DNA of 64,000 nucleotides from JANXQG01 sp963719885. GTDB lineage: Bacteria; Planctomycetota; Planctomycetia; Pirellulales; Thermoguttaceae. Positions 1 to 8,659 of the stretch are shown here, piece after piece. Position 1 is the first letter of the stretch; the number at the start of each line of letters is the position of its first letter. The notes beneath the pieces were generated by a model. That model was not told the DNA's origin. It saw nothing but the letters and a program-made list of their open reading frames with translations, and made no database searches. Made by a program: the position numbers and the translations under genes. Where the stretch lies: contig CAVRDP010000009.1 in the NCBI GenBank assembly GCA_963719885.1, positions 186,001-250,000 on the forward strand, in the 5' to 3' direction.

Positions 1-546
1 CCGCCCGGCCTCAGCGGCACAATACCAGAAACAGCTCGACGACATCGATCTGGAGCTTTCCGTCATGGTCGTCGAAGATCCGGCCCTCTGGGAACTGCGC
101 AACGTGCGACAACGGGCCGAGACGCTCTTCAACCAAGCGGAGACGGCCCTGGAACGGGGCCTGCGCGGATGCTGGTGAGCAAGATCGCGCGGCTCGAAGA
201 CATCAAGCAACGCAAACAGGCCCTGGCCGCCGTCCGCCCGGACCTGGCCCGACCCGACTCGCCGGCCGTCAGCCCGTTGCCTCCGGCTGATCCGGATGGC
301 CGGTTCGACGCCAAGGGCCAGTTGATCCGAGTTCCCAATCCCAAGCCGGGCGGCCCGCAATATGCGATTCTCGACGCCACCGGCAACATTCGCTGCTACG
401 TCTCGCCGGCCCCCGGCGTGAACCTGCGGAGCTATGTCGGCCGGCAAGTCGGCATCAACGGCATCCGCGGATACATGCCCGAGCAGAGGGCCAGCCACGT
501 CATGGCGCGGCATGTAAGCGTGGTGGAGGATACGCAGTTGAAATGA
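1..546 (+). CDS. SH3-like domain protein, 5' truncated by window edge, frameshifted
   Basis: The 3' part of a gene that begins before the window. Frame 2 reads a helical, charged segment (AAQYQKQLDDIDLEL, then VVEDPALWELRNVRQRAETL) to about position 165. Frame 1 continues with ARMLVSKIARLEDIKQR and a C-terminal beta-rich domain (GGPQYAILDATGNIRCYVSP, YVGRQVGINGIRGYMPE). The two halves join if one base is missing near 165, so I read one protein with a -1 error or mutation. The C-terminal domain resembles the SH3-like modules of planctomycete envelope proteins of unknown function; that is a family impression, not a proven homology. No catalytic motif is visible. Confidence 0.6.
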   Translation, partial: PPGLSGTIPETARRHRSGAFRHGRRRSGPLGTAQRATTGRDALQPSGDGPGTGPARMLVSKIARLEDIKQRKQALAAVRPDLARPDSPAVSPLPPADPDGRFDAKGQLIRVPNPKPGGPQYAILDATGNIRCYVSPAPGVNLRSYVGRQVGINGIRGYMPEQRASHVMARHVSVVEDTQLK

Positions 547-643
547 CGAAGACCGGCACCGTCTTCAAGGACGAGTCCCGGTCGTTCTATTCGTCTTCCC
601 TGCCGGTTGGCCGCTGCGGTTTTGATTAGCGACAGCAATCGCC

Positions 644-967
644 TCAAACCGGTGGCGTCTTCCACTGCCTCTCCTGAGATGGAAAACAAGTCTTATACTG
701 CACGGCCTTTCGAGGTTGGGCCATCCAGCTTTCTACGACTTCTCGCCAACGGGCGTAATGGGCGGTCTGTTTATGGGCCTTGGAGGCCTCTTCGTCGCGG
801 TAGACTTCGTACAGGACAAACCGTTGTGGATCATCGGCTTGCTGGAGTACGTCAAACCGCAAATTGCCTGGCTCAAGGATGGTGCGAGAAGCGTTTTCGC
901 GAGAAGCCGCAAGGAATTCCTCGACATGCTCAGGCTTGACCTGCACGTTGACACATACCAGAAACAT
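644..967 (-). CDS. ABM-domain (antibiotic biosynthesis monooxygenase-like) protein
   Basis: A 107-residue protein of the size and pattern of single-domain ABM/LsrG-like dimeric ferredoxin-fold proteins: N-terminal strand MFLVCVNVQVKPEHVEEFL, central RFDVLQQADDPQRFVLYEVYRDEEASKAHKQTAHYARW, and a short tail. In this family such proteins are monooxygenases, isomerases or haem-associated enzymes; the substrate cannot be told from sequence. It stands alone, divergent from the CysH gene downstream, with a sigma70-like promoter for the latter in between. The last dozen residues are not conserved-looking. Confidence 0.8.
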   Translation of the reverse strand: MFLVCVNVQVKPEHVEEFLAASRENASRTILEPGNLRFDVLQQADDPQRFVLYEVYRDEEASKAHKQTAHYARWREVVESWMAQPRKAVQYKTCFPSQERQWKTPPV

Positions 968-1107
968 TCGTAATCCTCCTTTGCAAGAAGTTCATCATAA
1001 CGGATTCTGGCGGAAAAACTTTCCCGATTTGCCGTTAAGACCGTCAAATCTGCAAGACGATACCTAGTTACGGGCCCTAAATCATCATATTGTTTATCAT
1101 CATACTA

Positions 1108-1135
1108 TTGACTTCTTTGACGCTTCGGTTATACT
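1108..1135 (+). promoter_or_regulatory. sigma70-like promoter upstream of cysH
   Basis: TTGACT at 1108-1113 and TATACT at 1130-1135, with a 16-bp spacer, in an AT-rich stretch. It points at the CysH gene and would give a leader of about 220 nt that contains one copy of the 22-nt palindromic repeat. Prediction from consensus match only. Confidence 0.5.
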
Positions 1136-1310
1136 GATTCGATTCAAGTTAAGTCTTGCTTGGCTTTGCGGTGGAGGATATGGTCATGAACGTCGCGGCG
1201 ACCGAGGATCGGCCGAGCCTAAGAGTGGACAGGAGTCCTATGCTTTTCCACGGAAAGATAAAGCGGAATGGGCCTTCGGTGGTCTCGGGTTGTCAGGCCG
1301 ACCACGACCG

Positions 1311-1332
1311 CGACCATGGGTACATGGTGCCC
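1311..1332 (-). repeat. 22-nt hairpin repeat, copy 1 (minus orientation)
   Basis: On the minus strand: GGGC, stem ACCATG, loop TACC, stem CATGGT, then CG. A half copy (GGCGCCATGTC) precedes it, as in the copies at 3969 and 33624. It lies in the leader or the extreme N-terminal codons of the CysH gene. Confidence 0.8.
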
Positions 1333-1360
1333 GACATGGCGCCGGACCGGGTGGCGCAAC

Positions 1361-2107
1361 ATGCCGCCCGAGCCCGGCGTGCCGGCCGAGCCGGTGGTTC
1401 GCACGGCGAGCTCGGAGGAACTGGAGTGGATCGCCGAACAAAGCCGCCGTTTGGAGGGGCGCAGTCCCGAGGAAATTCTTGCCTGGGCGGTCCAACGGTA
1501 TTTCCCGCGTTTCACCATGGCGACCGGCCTGGGGCCCGAGGGGTTCGCGATCATCGCCATGCTGGCCAAGATCGAGCCCCGGGTCTATATCTTCAATCTC
1601 GATACGGGCTACCAGTTCCAAGAGACACTCGAATTGCGCGAGCGGATGAACGAGAAGTACGGCGTTCATATCGACTTGCAACGGCCGGAACTGAGCGTGG
1701 TGGAGTATGAGCGGCGCCACGGCGGGCCGGTCTATGTTCACGATTCGGATCGTTGCTGCCACGATCGGAAGATCGCCGTATTGCACCGCGTGGCCGTGAA
1801 TTATGACGCCTGGGCGACGGGCATTCGCCGCGACCAGGGGCCCACCCGGGCCGACACTCCGATCGTGAAGTGGGACAAGAAATTCGGCCTCGTGAAGGTC
1901 AGCCCCCTGGCCGGCTGGACGAAAAAGGACGTTTGGAAGCGAATCCTTGACGAGCAGGTCCCGTACAATCCTCTCCACGATCAGAACTATCCCAGCATTG
2001 GCTGCCAGCCTTGCACCCGTGCCGTACAACCCGGCGAGGACGAACGCGTCGGGCGGTGGAGCGGCTCGATGAAAACCGAGTGCGGGCTACATACGGGGAA
2101 AGACTAA
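1361..2107 (+). CDS. cysH: Phosphoadenylyl-/adenylyl-sulfate reductase (CysH family, Fe-S type)
   Basis: Reduces activated sulfate (APS or PAPS) to sulfite in assimilatory sulfur metabolism, in the cytoplasm. About 248 residues from the ATG at 1361. Visible features: substrate-binding region FNLDTGYQFQETLELRERM (about 78-96), the CC pair at 132-133, GIRRDQGPTRAD, GCQPCTR near 216-222 and C-terminal ECGLH. The CC plus CxxC cysteines are those that bind a 4Fe-4S cluster in APS-type reductases, so APS is the likelier substrate. The frame is open to an ATG at 1268, but codons 1268-1360 read through a palindromic repeat and look non-native, so 1361 is preferred. No other sulfate-assimilation gene is in the window. 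Confidence 0.9.
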   Translation: MPPEPGVPAEPVVRTASSEELEWIAEQSRRLEGRSPEEILAWAVQRYFPRFTMATGLGPEGFAIIAMLAKIEPRVYIFNLDTGYQFQETLELRERMNEKYGVHIDLQRPELSVVEYERRHGGPVYVHDSDRCCHDRKIAVLHRVAVNYDAWATGIRRDQGPTRADTPIVKWDKKFGLVKVSPLAGWTKKDVWKRILDEQVPYNPLHDQNYPSIGCQPCTRAVQPGEDERVGRWSGSMKTECGLHTGKD

Positions 2108-2109
2108 GA

Positions 2110-2270
2110 GGACTCCAAAATCCCAAATGTCAAGTTCCAAACAAATTCCAACGTTAAAAACTCAAATGACCAAAACGAGCGTTATACCGAAGTTTTGGAA
2201 TTTTGAGTTTTCATATTTAAGATTTGTTTGAGATTTGAGATTTGGGATTTGAGATTTCTGTTTTCTTCTG
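2110..2270. repeat. AT-rich simple repeat of the AAATCTCAAATC kind
   Basis: Short degenerate units (ccaaatgtcaagttcc, agatttgagatttggg) in both orientations. The right part runs into hypB and supplies the last dozen codons and the stop of that gene. Confidence 0.6.
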
Positions 2271-2900
2271 CGCGATCCAGTCCGCCAGTCTCCCAGTGCC
2301 TTCTCGTTTCAACGCCGCGACTTGAAAGACCGGGGCGTCCGGCACCAGTCGCTTCATGTCGGCCGTGATCCGCGGGATGCTGAAATTCGTGTAGGGCAGC
2401 ATGTCGGTCTTGCTGATCACCAAGGCGTCGGAGCCCTGGAAAATGGCCGGATATTTCACGGCCTTGTCGTCCCCTTCGGAAGTGCTCAACACGACGATCC
2501 GCAGATGCTCGCCCAGGTCGAATCCGGCCGTGCAGACCAGGTTGCCCACGTTCTCGACCATCAACAGATCGACATTGGTCAAATTGAGTTGCGTGACGGC
2601 CGACGCAGTCATGTTGGCATCGAGATGGCAGGCCCCTTCGGTGTTGATCTGCACGACGGGCACGCCAAGGGCCTCCATCCGCTCGGCATCGATCGAGCCC
2701 GCGATGTCGCCCTCGATGACCGCCGGGCGGAGGCAACCGCGCAGATGATGGAAGAGGGCTTCCAGCAGTGTGGTCTTACCGCAGCCGGGCGAGCCGACAA
2801 CATTGACGCAGAAAACGCCCGCGGCATCGAATCGCCGGCGGTTTTCCGCCGCGAGTTGATCGTTGGCTTTGAGAATGCTCTTGGCAGCGACGAGTTTCAT
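2217..2900 (-). CDS. hypB: Hydrogenase/urease nickel incorporation GTPase HypB
   Basis: A G3E-family GTPase that delivers nickel to [NiFe]-hydrogenase, and to urease in some bacteria, with HypA. 227 residues: P-loop GSPGCGKTT (about 37-45), EGDIAGSIDAERM with the switch I metal-binding region, VENVGNLVC and the base-recognition motif SKTD. It lacks the N-terminal metal-binding CxxCGC of E. coli HypB. hypA lies 5 bp upstream, so the pair is an operon. The C-terminal EISNPKSQISNKS is encoded by an AT-rich simple repeat, so the original end was probably near WIAQKK. No hydrogenase or urease structural gene is in the window. Confidence 0.92.
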   Translation of the reverse strand: MKLVAAKSILKANDQLAAENRRRFDAAGVFCVNVVGSPGCGKTTLLEALFHHLRGCLRPAVIEGDIAGSIDAERMEALGVPVVQINTEGACHLDANMTASAVTQLNLTNVDLLMVENVGNLVCTAGFDLGEHLRIVVLSTSEGDDKAVKYPAIFQGSDALVISKTDMLPYTNFSIPRITADMKRLVPDAPVFQVAALKREGTGRLADWIAQKKTEISNPKSQISNKS

Positions 2901-2905
2901 GGCAA

Positions 2906-3268
2906 CTAATCTTCGATCTCAATGCTTTCCAGCAGCAGTTCCCGGCCTTCTTCAATCACAATCTCCGGACTACCGCATTGGGGACAGTCGATCACCATTT
3001 CCGCGATCTCCGTCGAGGCCCCACAGTGGCGGCAGCGAGAAATCGCGGCCGGCTCGCGTATGGTCAGTTCGGCCCCTTCGGCGGGCGTGCCGCGCGAGAG
3101 CAATTCAAAGGCGAATCGCAACGAATCGCAATGCACCCCGGAAAGCCGTCCCACGGCCAGTTCCAGCCGCTTCACGACCCCGACCCGCAAGCGGGTGCCC
3201 CGCCCGGCGCGGTCGAGTTCCGCGCCGACCTGTTCGATCAGTGCTTCCGTAATGGCCAGTTCATGCAT
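2906..3268 (-). CDS. hypA: Hydrogenase maturation nickel metallochaperone HypA
   Basis: 120 residues, close to the usual 113-120. It begins with MHELAIT (the nickel-binding MHE motif) and carries the zinc ribbon CRHCGAS then CPQCGSP. Partner of HypB, encoded 5 bp downstream on the same strand. The gene is intact and starts 76 bp from the divergent CinA-C/NadD-like gene. Confidence 0.93.
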   Translation of the reverse strand: MHELAITEALIEQVGAELDRAGRGTRLRVGVVKRLELAVGRLSGVHCDSLRFAFELLSRGTPAEGAELTIREPAAISRCRHCGASTEIAEMVIDCPQCGSPEIVIEEGRELLLESIEIED

Positions 3269-3344
3269 AAGTTATTATATACTATTTCCGTCGACCGTGA
3301 CGGTCCGCACACAATTTGCCCCTAGTCCCACCAGCTTTCCCAAC

Positions 3345-4536
3345 ATGAGCCTCCTGCCTGAAGAACTTGTCCGCCAAATCCACGATGCCCCAGGGCAAGT
3401 CGTCCTCGTGCTCAACGGCGGGAGCCGGGCCGTGGCCGAACTGCTGGAATTGCCGGGCGGTTCCAGGACTCTGCTGGAAGCCACCGTGCCCTATTCCGAG
3501 GGAGCGCTCACCGCATGGCTCGGCAGCCGGCCGGAACAGTTCTGCTCGGCCCGGACCGCCCGAGCCATGGCGGTCGTTGCCTTCGGCCGCGCGATGCGCT
3601 ATGGGGCCGTGGAACAACAGGCTGCCGGTGTGTCCTGTACGGCCGGACTGGCGACCGATCGGCCGAAACGAGGGCCACACCGTGCCCACCTCGCCGTGCA
3701 GACCGCTGATCAGACGCGGCAGTGGTCGTTGGGGTTGGAGAAAGACGCCCGCAGTCGCCAGGAAGAGGAACACATCGTCAGCCGTATGGTTCTCAACGCC
3801 GTAGCCGAGGCCTGCGGCGTTGACCAACGACTAGACCTGCCGCTCTTGGAGCAGGAACGGGTCGAAGTTCAACAGGTTGTCGCGCCGCCGCCGTGGCGGG
3901 ATCTATTCCTGGGCCGCGTCGAGGCTATTAAACCCTTACCCCCCGCCCCTCTCTCCGGGCACCATGTCGGGCACCATGTACCCGTGGTCGTGGTTGCGGG
4001 CGAGGGGAACAATCCGCTCGCGCCGGGGGTGATTCTCTCCGGGGCCTTTAATCCATTGCACGCCGGGCATCGACGTATGGCGGAAATTGCCCATGAGATG
4101 CTCGGCCTGCCGGCGGTCATGGAGATTTCGGTCCTGAACGTCGAGAAGCCGGCCTTGGACTATTTGGAGATCGATCACCGCTTGATGCAGTTCCCACCGG
4201 AACAGGCCGTTCTGGCTGACCCGTGCGGCCACGTTCGACGCCAAGTCGCGGCTGTTTCCCGGGGCGACGTTCATCGTGGGCGTCGATACTTTGCGCCGCA
4301 TCGCCGATCCGCGTTTCTATGGCAACGATCGCGATGGCATGCTGCAGTCGATCGAGCGAATTGTCGCCCGGGGTTGCCGTTTCCTGGTCTTCTGCCGAGC
4401 CTTGGGGTCGAGCTTCATCCGGCTTTCCGATCTCGATCTTCCCGACGTGCTGCGCCGCGCGTGCCGCGAGATTCCGTCGGAGAAGTTCCGGGAAGATGTG
4501 TCGTCAACAGCCCTGCGAAAAGAAGAAGAATGGTAG
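3345..4536 (+). CDS. CinA C-terminal-like domain fused to nucleotidylyltransferase domain (NadD-like), frameshifted
   Basis: About 396 residues after correcting a +1 base near 4212 (GCC GTT then TGG CTG ACC). The N-terminal half resembles the CinA-C/PncC amidase fold (LVLNGGSRAVAELLELPGGSRTLLEATVPYSE, then VSCTAGLATDRPKRGPHRAHLAV). The C-terminal half has the cytidylyltransferase core LSGAFNPLHAGHRRMAEIA, whose HAGH is the HxGH nucleotide-binding motif, and VGVDTLRRIADPRFYGND. Both folds are used in NAD metabolism, so a role in pyridine nucleotide salvage or repair is plausible but inferred. The linker (about 208-224) is encoded by a palindromic repeat inserted in frame. Start: the first ATG in a short AT-rich gap after hypA. 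Confidence 0.75.
3957..3990 (+). repeat. 22-nt hairpin repeat, copy 2, with half copy
   Basis: Half copy GGGCACCATGTC at 3957-3968, then the full core at 3969-3990 (stem ACCATG, loop TACC, stem CGTGGT with one G-T pair). In frame inside the CinA-C/NadD-like gene, read as GHHVGHHVPVV between the two domains. Confidence 0.85.
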
Positions 4537-4540
4537 TATG

Positions 4541-4641
4541 GTAGGGTGGGCCGAGTGAAACGAGTCCCACCATGGAATCACGTCAAATCTTGGTGGGACT
4601 CGCCGACCATGCTGCGCACGGTGCCCGTCGGCCCACCCTAC
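4541..4641. repeat. MITE-like inverted repeat, GTAGGGTGGG family, copy 1
   Basis: Outer arms GTAGGGTGGGCCGA (4541) and TCGGCCCACCCTAC (ending 4641); inner arms GAGTCCCACCA and TGGTGGGACTC. It lies between the convergent NadD-like and archease genes. Same termini as the elements at 16233 and 27469. It may also act as a bidirectional terminator. Confidence 0.75.
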
Positions 4642-4646
4642 GTTTC

Positions 4647-5057
4647 TCAGATATCCACGATCACTTCGGCCAACCAGCCGTCGCTCGTTCGCTCGACTTT
4701 CAGGCCGTGCCAGGTGACGGCCTTGATCTCTACGTCGAGTTCGTGCCGGGCCGCGTCCATCGGTTCGCCGCGGGCGGTGCCTTGCAGCCCGCGTTCGGAT
4801 ACGGAAACGGTGAAATCCGAGAACACCAGCTTGCGGACGTGAAACGTGTAGAGCAGTTCGCCGAGCCAGTCGCGCAAAAGTACGTCGAGATCATCCGCTT
4901 CGAGCGAGATGCGAACTTCTTCCATCGGCCGCACGGCATCCAGTTCGCCGGCCATGACCGAGAACATGGCCCGCGCCGCATCGGCAAAAAGCGTGTCGAG
5001 GTCCGCGGCACGAATCCGCAGTCCAACGTCGGCCGTGTGGTCGAAGGTTTCGAACAT
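4647..5057 (-). CDS. Archease family protein
   Basis: 136 residues from the ATG at 5057: FETFDHTADVGLRIRA at the N-terminus (conserved acidic metal-site region), LLRDWLGELLYTF in the middle, and HELDVEIKAVTWHGLKV near the end. Archease is the metal-binding cofactor that activates RtcB tRNA/RNA ligase. RtcB is not encoded here. The frame extends upstream to 5129, but those codons cross a GA-rich repeat, so 5057 is the start. It follows the glycosylase gene on the same strand. Confidence 0.88.
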   Translation of the reverse strand: MFETFDHTADVGLRIRAADLDTLFADAARAMFSVMAGELDAVRPMEEVRISLEADDLDVLLRDWLGELLYTFHVRKLVFSDFTVSVSERGLQGTARGEPMDAARHELDVEIKAVTWHGLKVERTSDGWLAEVIVDI

Positions 5058-5079
5058 GGTTGTCTGGCGGGCAACGAAG

Positions 5080-5172
5080 CAAGGAGCGGGGAGCAGGGAG
5101 CCATTCCAAAATTCATGGCTTGAAAGCATTTCCTACTCCCTTCTCCCCGCTCCCTGCTCCCCGCTTCCTAGC
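5080..5172. repeat. GA-rich/CT-rich inverted simple repeat
   Basis: gcggggagcagggag at about 5089 is mirrored by ctccctgctccccgc at about 5147. It covers the archease leader and the 3' end of the glycosylase gene, whose final residues (GSGEQGAGRRE) come from it. Related tracts lie inside the glycosylase gene. Confidence 0.7.
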
Positions 5173-5990
5173 CCCATCTCGGCCATAAGGATTTGAATAT
5201 CGTCCCACACCTGCCGCTTGGCCGGGGGATTGCGCAGCACGTAGGCGGGGTGATAGGTGCAAAGGACCTTCATGGCGTTGAAGTCGATCATGCGGCCGCG
5301 AAGCTTGCCGATGGGCGTATCGACGTTCAACAGGTTCTGTGCGGCGCAAGCACCCAGGCAGCAGATGAACGGCGGCTGGATGATCGCCAGTTGGGCGTCA
5401 AGGTATTCACGGCAGTTGGCCGCTTCGGTCGGCAGCGGAGTGCGATTGTCCGGCGGGCGGCAACGGAGGATGTTCATGATGTAAACGTCCTCGCGACGAA
5501 GTTTCATACCTTTGGTGATGATGTCGGTAAGCAATTGACCCGCCCGGCCGACGAAAGGTTCGCCCTGCCGATCTTCGTCCGCGCCTGGGGCCTCGCCGAC
5601 AAAGACCAGCTTGGCATGCGGATTGCCAACACCGAAAACCGTCTGCGTGCGATTTTGCACTAGGACCGGGCAGCGCTTGCAAGCGGCCACTTGCCTGGCC
5701 ACTTCGGCCAAGGCCTCCTCCCGCGAAAGGCTGGGAGCTGCGAGCGGGGAGCCACCCAGAGAGTACCCGGCGGGGACCAGGGAGCTGGCTGTTTCGCTTG
5801 CGGTTTCGCGATCAAGGGAGGTCGACGTTTTACTCCCTGCTCCCCGCTCCCTGCTCCCTGCCGACTTGGCCTTGGGAATATGCGAGACGCCCGCGCCGCG
5901 AAGACTTTCCAGCTTCTGTTTCACGGCTCGGACAATGTTGGCTTGCGATTTCGGCATTTCTAGCGGCATGAACCCCCCGTTTTGGTGCAT
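5133..5990 (-). CDS. Uracil-DNA glycosylase, family 4/5 (Fe-S)
   Basis: Removes uracil from DNA. 285 residues: an N-terminal helix (QANIVRAVKQKLESL), a low-complexity linker (about 45-90), then the catalytic domain: cysteines ACKRCPV for the Fe-S cluster, GEAPGADEDRQGEPFVGRAGQLL, NILRCRPPDNR, CCLGACAAQNLL and THPAYVLRNP (really YHPAYVLRNP). The linker segments (SRERGAGS and SLGGSPLAAPS) and the C-terminal GSGEQGAGRRE are encoded by GA/CT-rich simple repeats that recur nearby, so parts of the protein are repeat-derived. The start could be 5990 or the ATG at 5969. Confidence 0.92.
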   Translation of the reverse strand: MHQNGGFMPLEMPKSQANIVRAVKQKLESLRGAGVSHIPKAKSAGSRERGAGSKTSTSLDRETASETASSLVPAGYSLGGSPLAAPSLSREEALAEVARQVAACKRCPVLVQNRTQTVFGVGNPHAKLVFVGEAPGADEDRQGEPFVGRAGQLLTDIITKGMKLRREDVYIMNILRCRPPDNRTPLPTEAANCREYLDAQLAIIQPPFICCLGACAAQNLLNVDTPIGKLRGRMIDFNAMKVLCTYHPAYVLRNPPAKRQVWDDIQILMAEMGLGSGEQGAGRRE

Positions 5991-6101
5991 TCGATCCCCT
6001 GTCTAGTCTTTAGGGCGATGCGCAACTAAGATAGATTTTATGCACTTTGCTTCGGGATTGAAGTGCCCCCTACGACGGAAGAACTGCAAAATCGCCTCCG
6101 T

Positions 6102-6149
6102 AGAACGGAATTTATTCCGTTTTCAGGCAAACGGAATAAATCCCGTTCT
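6102..6149. repeat. Hairpin with 20-nt arms upstream of der
   Basis: AGAACGGAATTTATTCCGTT at 6102-6121 and its complement with one mismatch at 6130-6149, with an 8-nt loop. It lies in the 209-bp gap between the divergent glycosylase and der genes, 50 bp before the der start. It could be a repeat fragment or a leader structure. Confidence 0.65.
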
Positions 6150-6199
6150 GCATCAGTCAGCCCCCGACGACGCTTTCTAAGAAAAACAGAATCAAGATC

Positions 6200-7556
6200 A
6201 TGGGTGTTCCGCAAGTCGCCATCGTGGGCCGGCCCAATGTGGGCAAGTCGAGTCTTTTCAACTGGCTTGCCGGCAAGCGGCTGGCCATCGTCGATCCTGA
6301 GGCCGGCGTGACCCGCGATCGCGTCACGCACCTTACGCAATTCGGCGAACGATTCGTCGAACTGGTCGATACCGGCGGCATGGGCATCGAGGACGTCGAC
6401 AACCTGACCGAGGACATCGAAGAACAGATTCAGGCGGCCATTGATTCGGCGGCGGTGATCCTCTTCGTCGTCGATACCCGCGAAGGCATCACGCCTTTGG
6501 ACAGCAAGGTCGCCGAACGGCTCCGTTATGTGCAGGTGCCGGTGATTTGCGTGGCCAACAAGACCGACCACCCCAGCCTGGAAAGCCAAGCCGACGAGTT
6601 CTATCAGTTGGGCCACAAAGTGGTCCGCGCCAGCGCCAAGGAGGGTCGCGGCAAGGATGAATTGCTGGAAGCCGTGCTGGAAAAACTGCCACCGGAAGAC
6701 CTGGAGACCGGGCCGCCGGAAGACGGCGTGATGAAGGTGGCCATCGTCGGCCGTCGCAACGTGGGCAAGAGCACACTGGTGAACACCCTGGCCCAGGCCG
6801 AACGGGTGATCGTCAGCGAGGTGCCCGGCACCACGCGCGACTCGATCGAACGTCCGCTACGAGATGGACGGCAAGACGTTCATCGCCATCGACACGCCCG
6901 GTTTCCGCCGCAACAACGCCATTACGACCAACATCGATTTCTACAGCACGCACCGCGGCCAGCGGGCAATCCGCCGGGCCGACGTGGTGCTGCTGTTTTT
7001 CGACGCCTCACAGCGGATCAGCAAGGTCGACAAGCAGCTTTGCGACTACATCGCCCAGCAGTACAAGCCGTGCATCTTCGTGGTCAACAAGTGGGACCTC
7101 ATGGCCGGCACGATGCCCATGGAAAAGTGGGTCACGTATCTCCGCGACACCTTCCGCACGATGCTCTACGTTCCCATCGCCTTCATCACGGGCCAGACCG
7201 GCAAGAACGTGAAGGCGATGCTCAATCACGCCCAGATGCTCTTCAAGCAGTCGCGGATGCGGCTTTCGACGGCGCAGCTCAACAAGCTCTTGCGGGCGGC
7301 GATCGAGAAGAACCCTCCTCCCTCACACCAAAATCGCCGGGCGCGGATCTATTTTGCCACCCAGGTGGCCGAGCAGCCGCCTACGATCGTGCTCTTCTGC
7401 AACGATCCGAAGCTGATCTCGCAGGGCTACCAGCGGTATCTGTTGGGCGTGTTCCGCGATCAGCTCAAGTTCAACGAGGTGCCGATCAAGCTCTATTTCC
7501 GCCGCCGCGAACAATCCGACGAGCGGAACCTGATTGAGACAGAGACGGAGGAGTGA
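6200..7556 (+). CDS. der: Ribosome biogenesis GTPase Der (EngA), one frameshift
   Basis: Essential double-GTPase needed for 50S ribosome assembly. About 451 residues once a single extra A near 6849 is removed (GAC TCG ATC GAC GTC). Domain 1: P-loop GRPNVGKSS, DTGG, NKTD. Domain 2: P-loop GRRNVGKST, DTPGF, NKWD. The C-terminal KH-like domain ends QLKFNEVPIKLYFRRRE, as is typical. Because a bacterium normally has one der and needs it, the frameshift is almost surely a sequence error (or would need translational recoding). It stands alone; an ABC transporter operon follows after 185 bp with no recognisable gene. Confidence 0.95.
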
Positions 7557-7741
7557 GGACGCGCCAAGAATAACCAGCGAAATTTTCTGACTGTGTCGCC
7601 CCGAGCCTTTGCAGAAAGAGAAAGGCGGCGTCTTGCGGACCCCTAGCCAGCGGCTTATAGTGGAAGTTCTATTGAACCAAGGGAGGCTTTCCGTCGTAAC
7701 GATAGTGCTTCCTTGTCGCTCCGTTTACCTGAGTCGAGGCA

Positions 7742-8656
7742 ATGCAGTCGGAAGTCGTCATTGAAACACGAAACCTTTCCAAGGTCTACCGTGACTTTTG
7801 GGGGCGGCAAAAGGTCCGCGCCCTGAAAGCCCTCGATCTGGAGGTCCGCCGCGGCGAGGTTTTCGGATTGTTAGGACCGAACGGGTCAGGAAAAACCACC
7901 ACCATCAAGTTGCTCTTGGGCCTTCTGTACCCGACCAGTGGCCAGGCCCTGGTCCTCGGCCAGGATGCCACGGAAGTTGCCAAGAACGAGCGGATCGGCT
8001 ACCTGCCCGAAGAGTCGTATCTGTACCGCTTTCTCAATGCCGAGGAAACGCTGGACTTCTACGGCCGGCTGTTCAACATGCCCCGGGCCAAACGGCGGCA
8101 GAAGGCGGCCGACCTGATCGAGATGGTCGGGCTGACCAAGTCGCGGCGCCGCCAGTTGCGGGAATACTCCAAGGGCATGACCCGCTTGATCGGCCTGGCG
8201 CAGGCCTTGATCAACGATCCGGAAGTCCTCTTCCTCGACGAGCCGACCAGCGGGCTGGACCCGATCCACACGCACGAGATGAAGCTTCTGATCCGCGACC
8301 TGCAAAAGCAGGGCAAGACGATCCTCATGTGCAGCCACCTGCTGGCCGACGTGCAAGACGTGTGCGACCGCATCGCCATTTTGCACCAGGGTGAATTGAA
8401 AGAATTGGGCCGTGTCGATAACCTCTTGAAAGTCCGCGATGTGACCGAGATCCGCACCTCCGGCCTGAGCCCCGAGGCCCAGGAGGAAATCCGGCAGGTC
8501 GTGCTCAAGCACCAAGGTACGGTCCAGAGCATCGGCAACCCCACCACGACGCTGGAAGAGCTGTTCGTGCGGGTGATCGCGGAGAGCGAGGCCCATCCCG
8601 GCCGCCGCGTCCGTGCCGAACAGGCCAATCGTATCTCGGACGGAGAAGCAAGTTAG
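7742..8656 (+). CDS. ABC transporter ATP-binding protein
   Basis: 304 residues. Walker A GPNGSGKTT (about 45-53), signature region YSKGMTRLIGLAQALI, Walker B VLFLDEPTSGLDP, switch histidine in MCSHLL. The C-terminal extension after 220 resembles ABC-2 type (drug/lipid/gliding-type) ATPases. It is the first gene of a three-gene operon: the permease starts 3 bp after its stop and the third gene overlaps the permease by 4 bp. A GAGG just before the ATG may serve as ribosome binding site. Confidence 0.92.
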   Translation: MQSEVVIETRNLSKVYRDFWGRQKVRALKALDLEVRRGEVFGLLGPNGSGKTTTIKLLLGLLYPTSGQALVLGQDATEVAKNERIGYLPEESYLYRFLNAEETLDFYGRLFNMPRAKRRQKAADLIEMVGLTKSRRRQLREYSKGMTRLIGLAQALINDPEVLFLDEPTSGLDPIHTHEMKLLIRDLQKQGKTILMCSHLLADVQDVCDRIAILHQGELKELGRVDNLLKVRDVTEIRTSGLSPEAQEEIRQVVLKHQGTVQSIGNPTTTLEELFVRVIAESEAHPGRRVRAEQANRISDGEAS

Positions 8657-8659
8657 GCC

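Noticed and set aside
1156..1710. Alternative longer start or separate gene upstream of cysH
   Set aside because: The frame runs through a palindromic repeat and then overlaps cysH in another frame; no family match.
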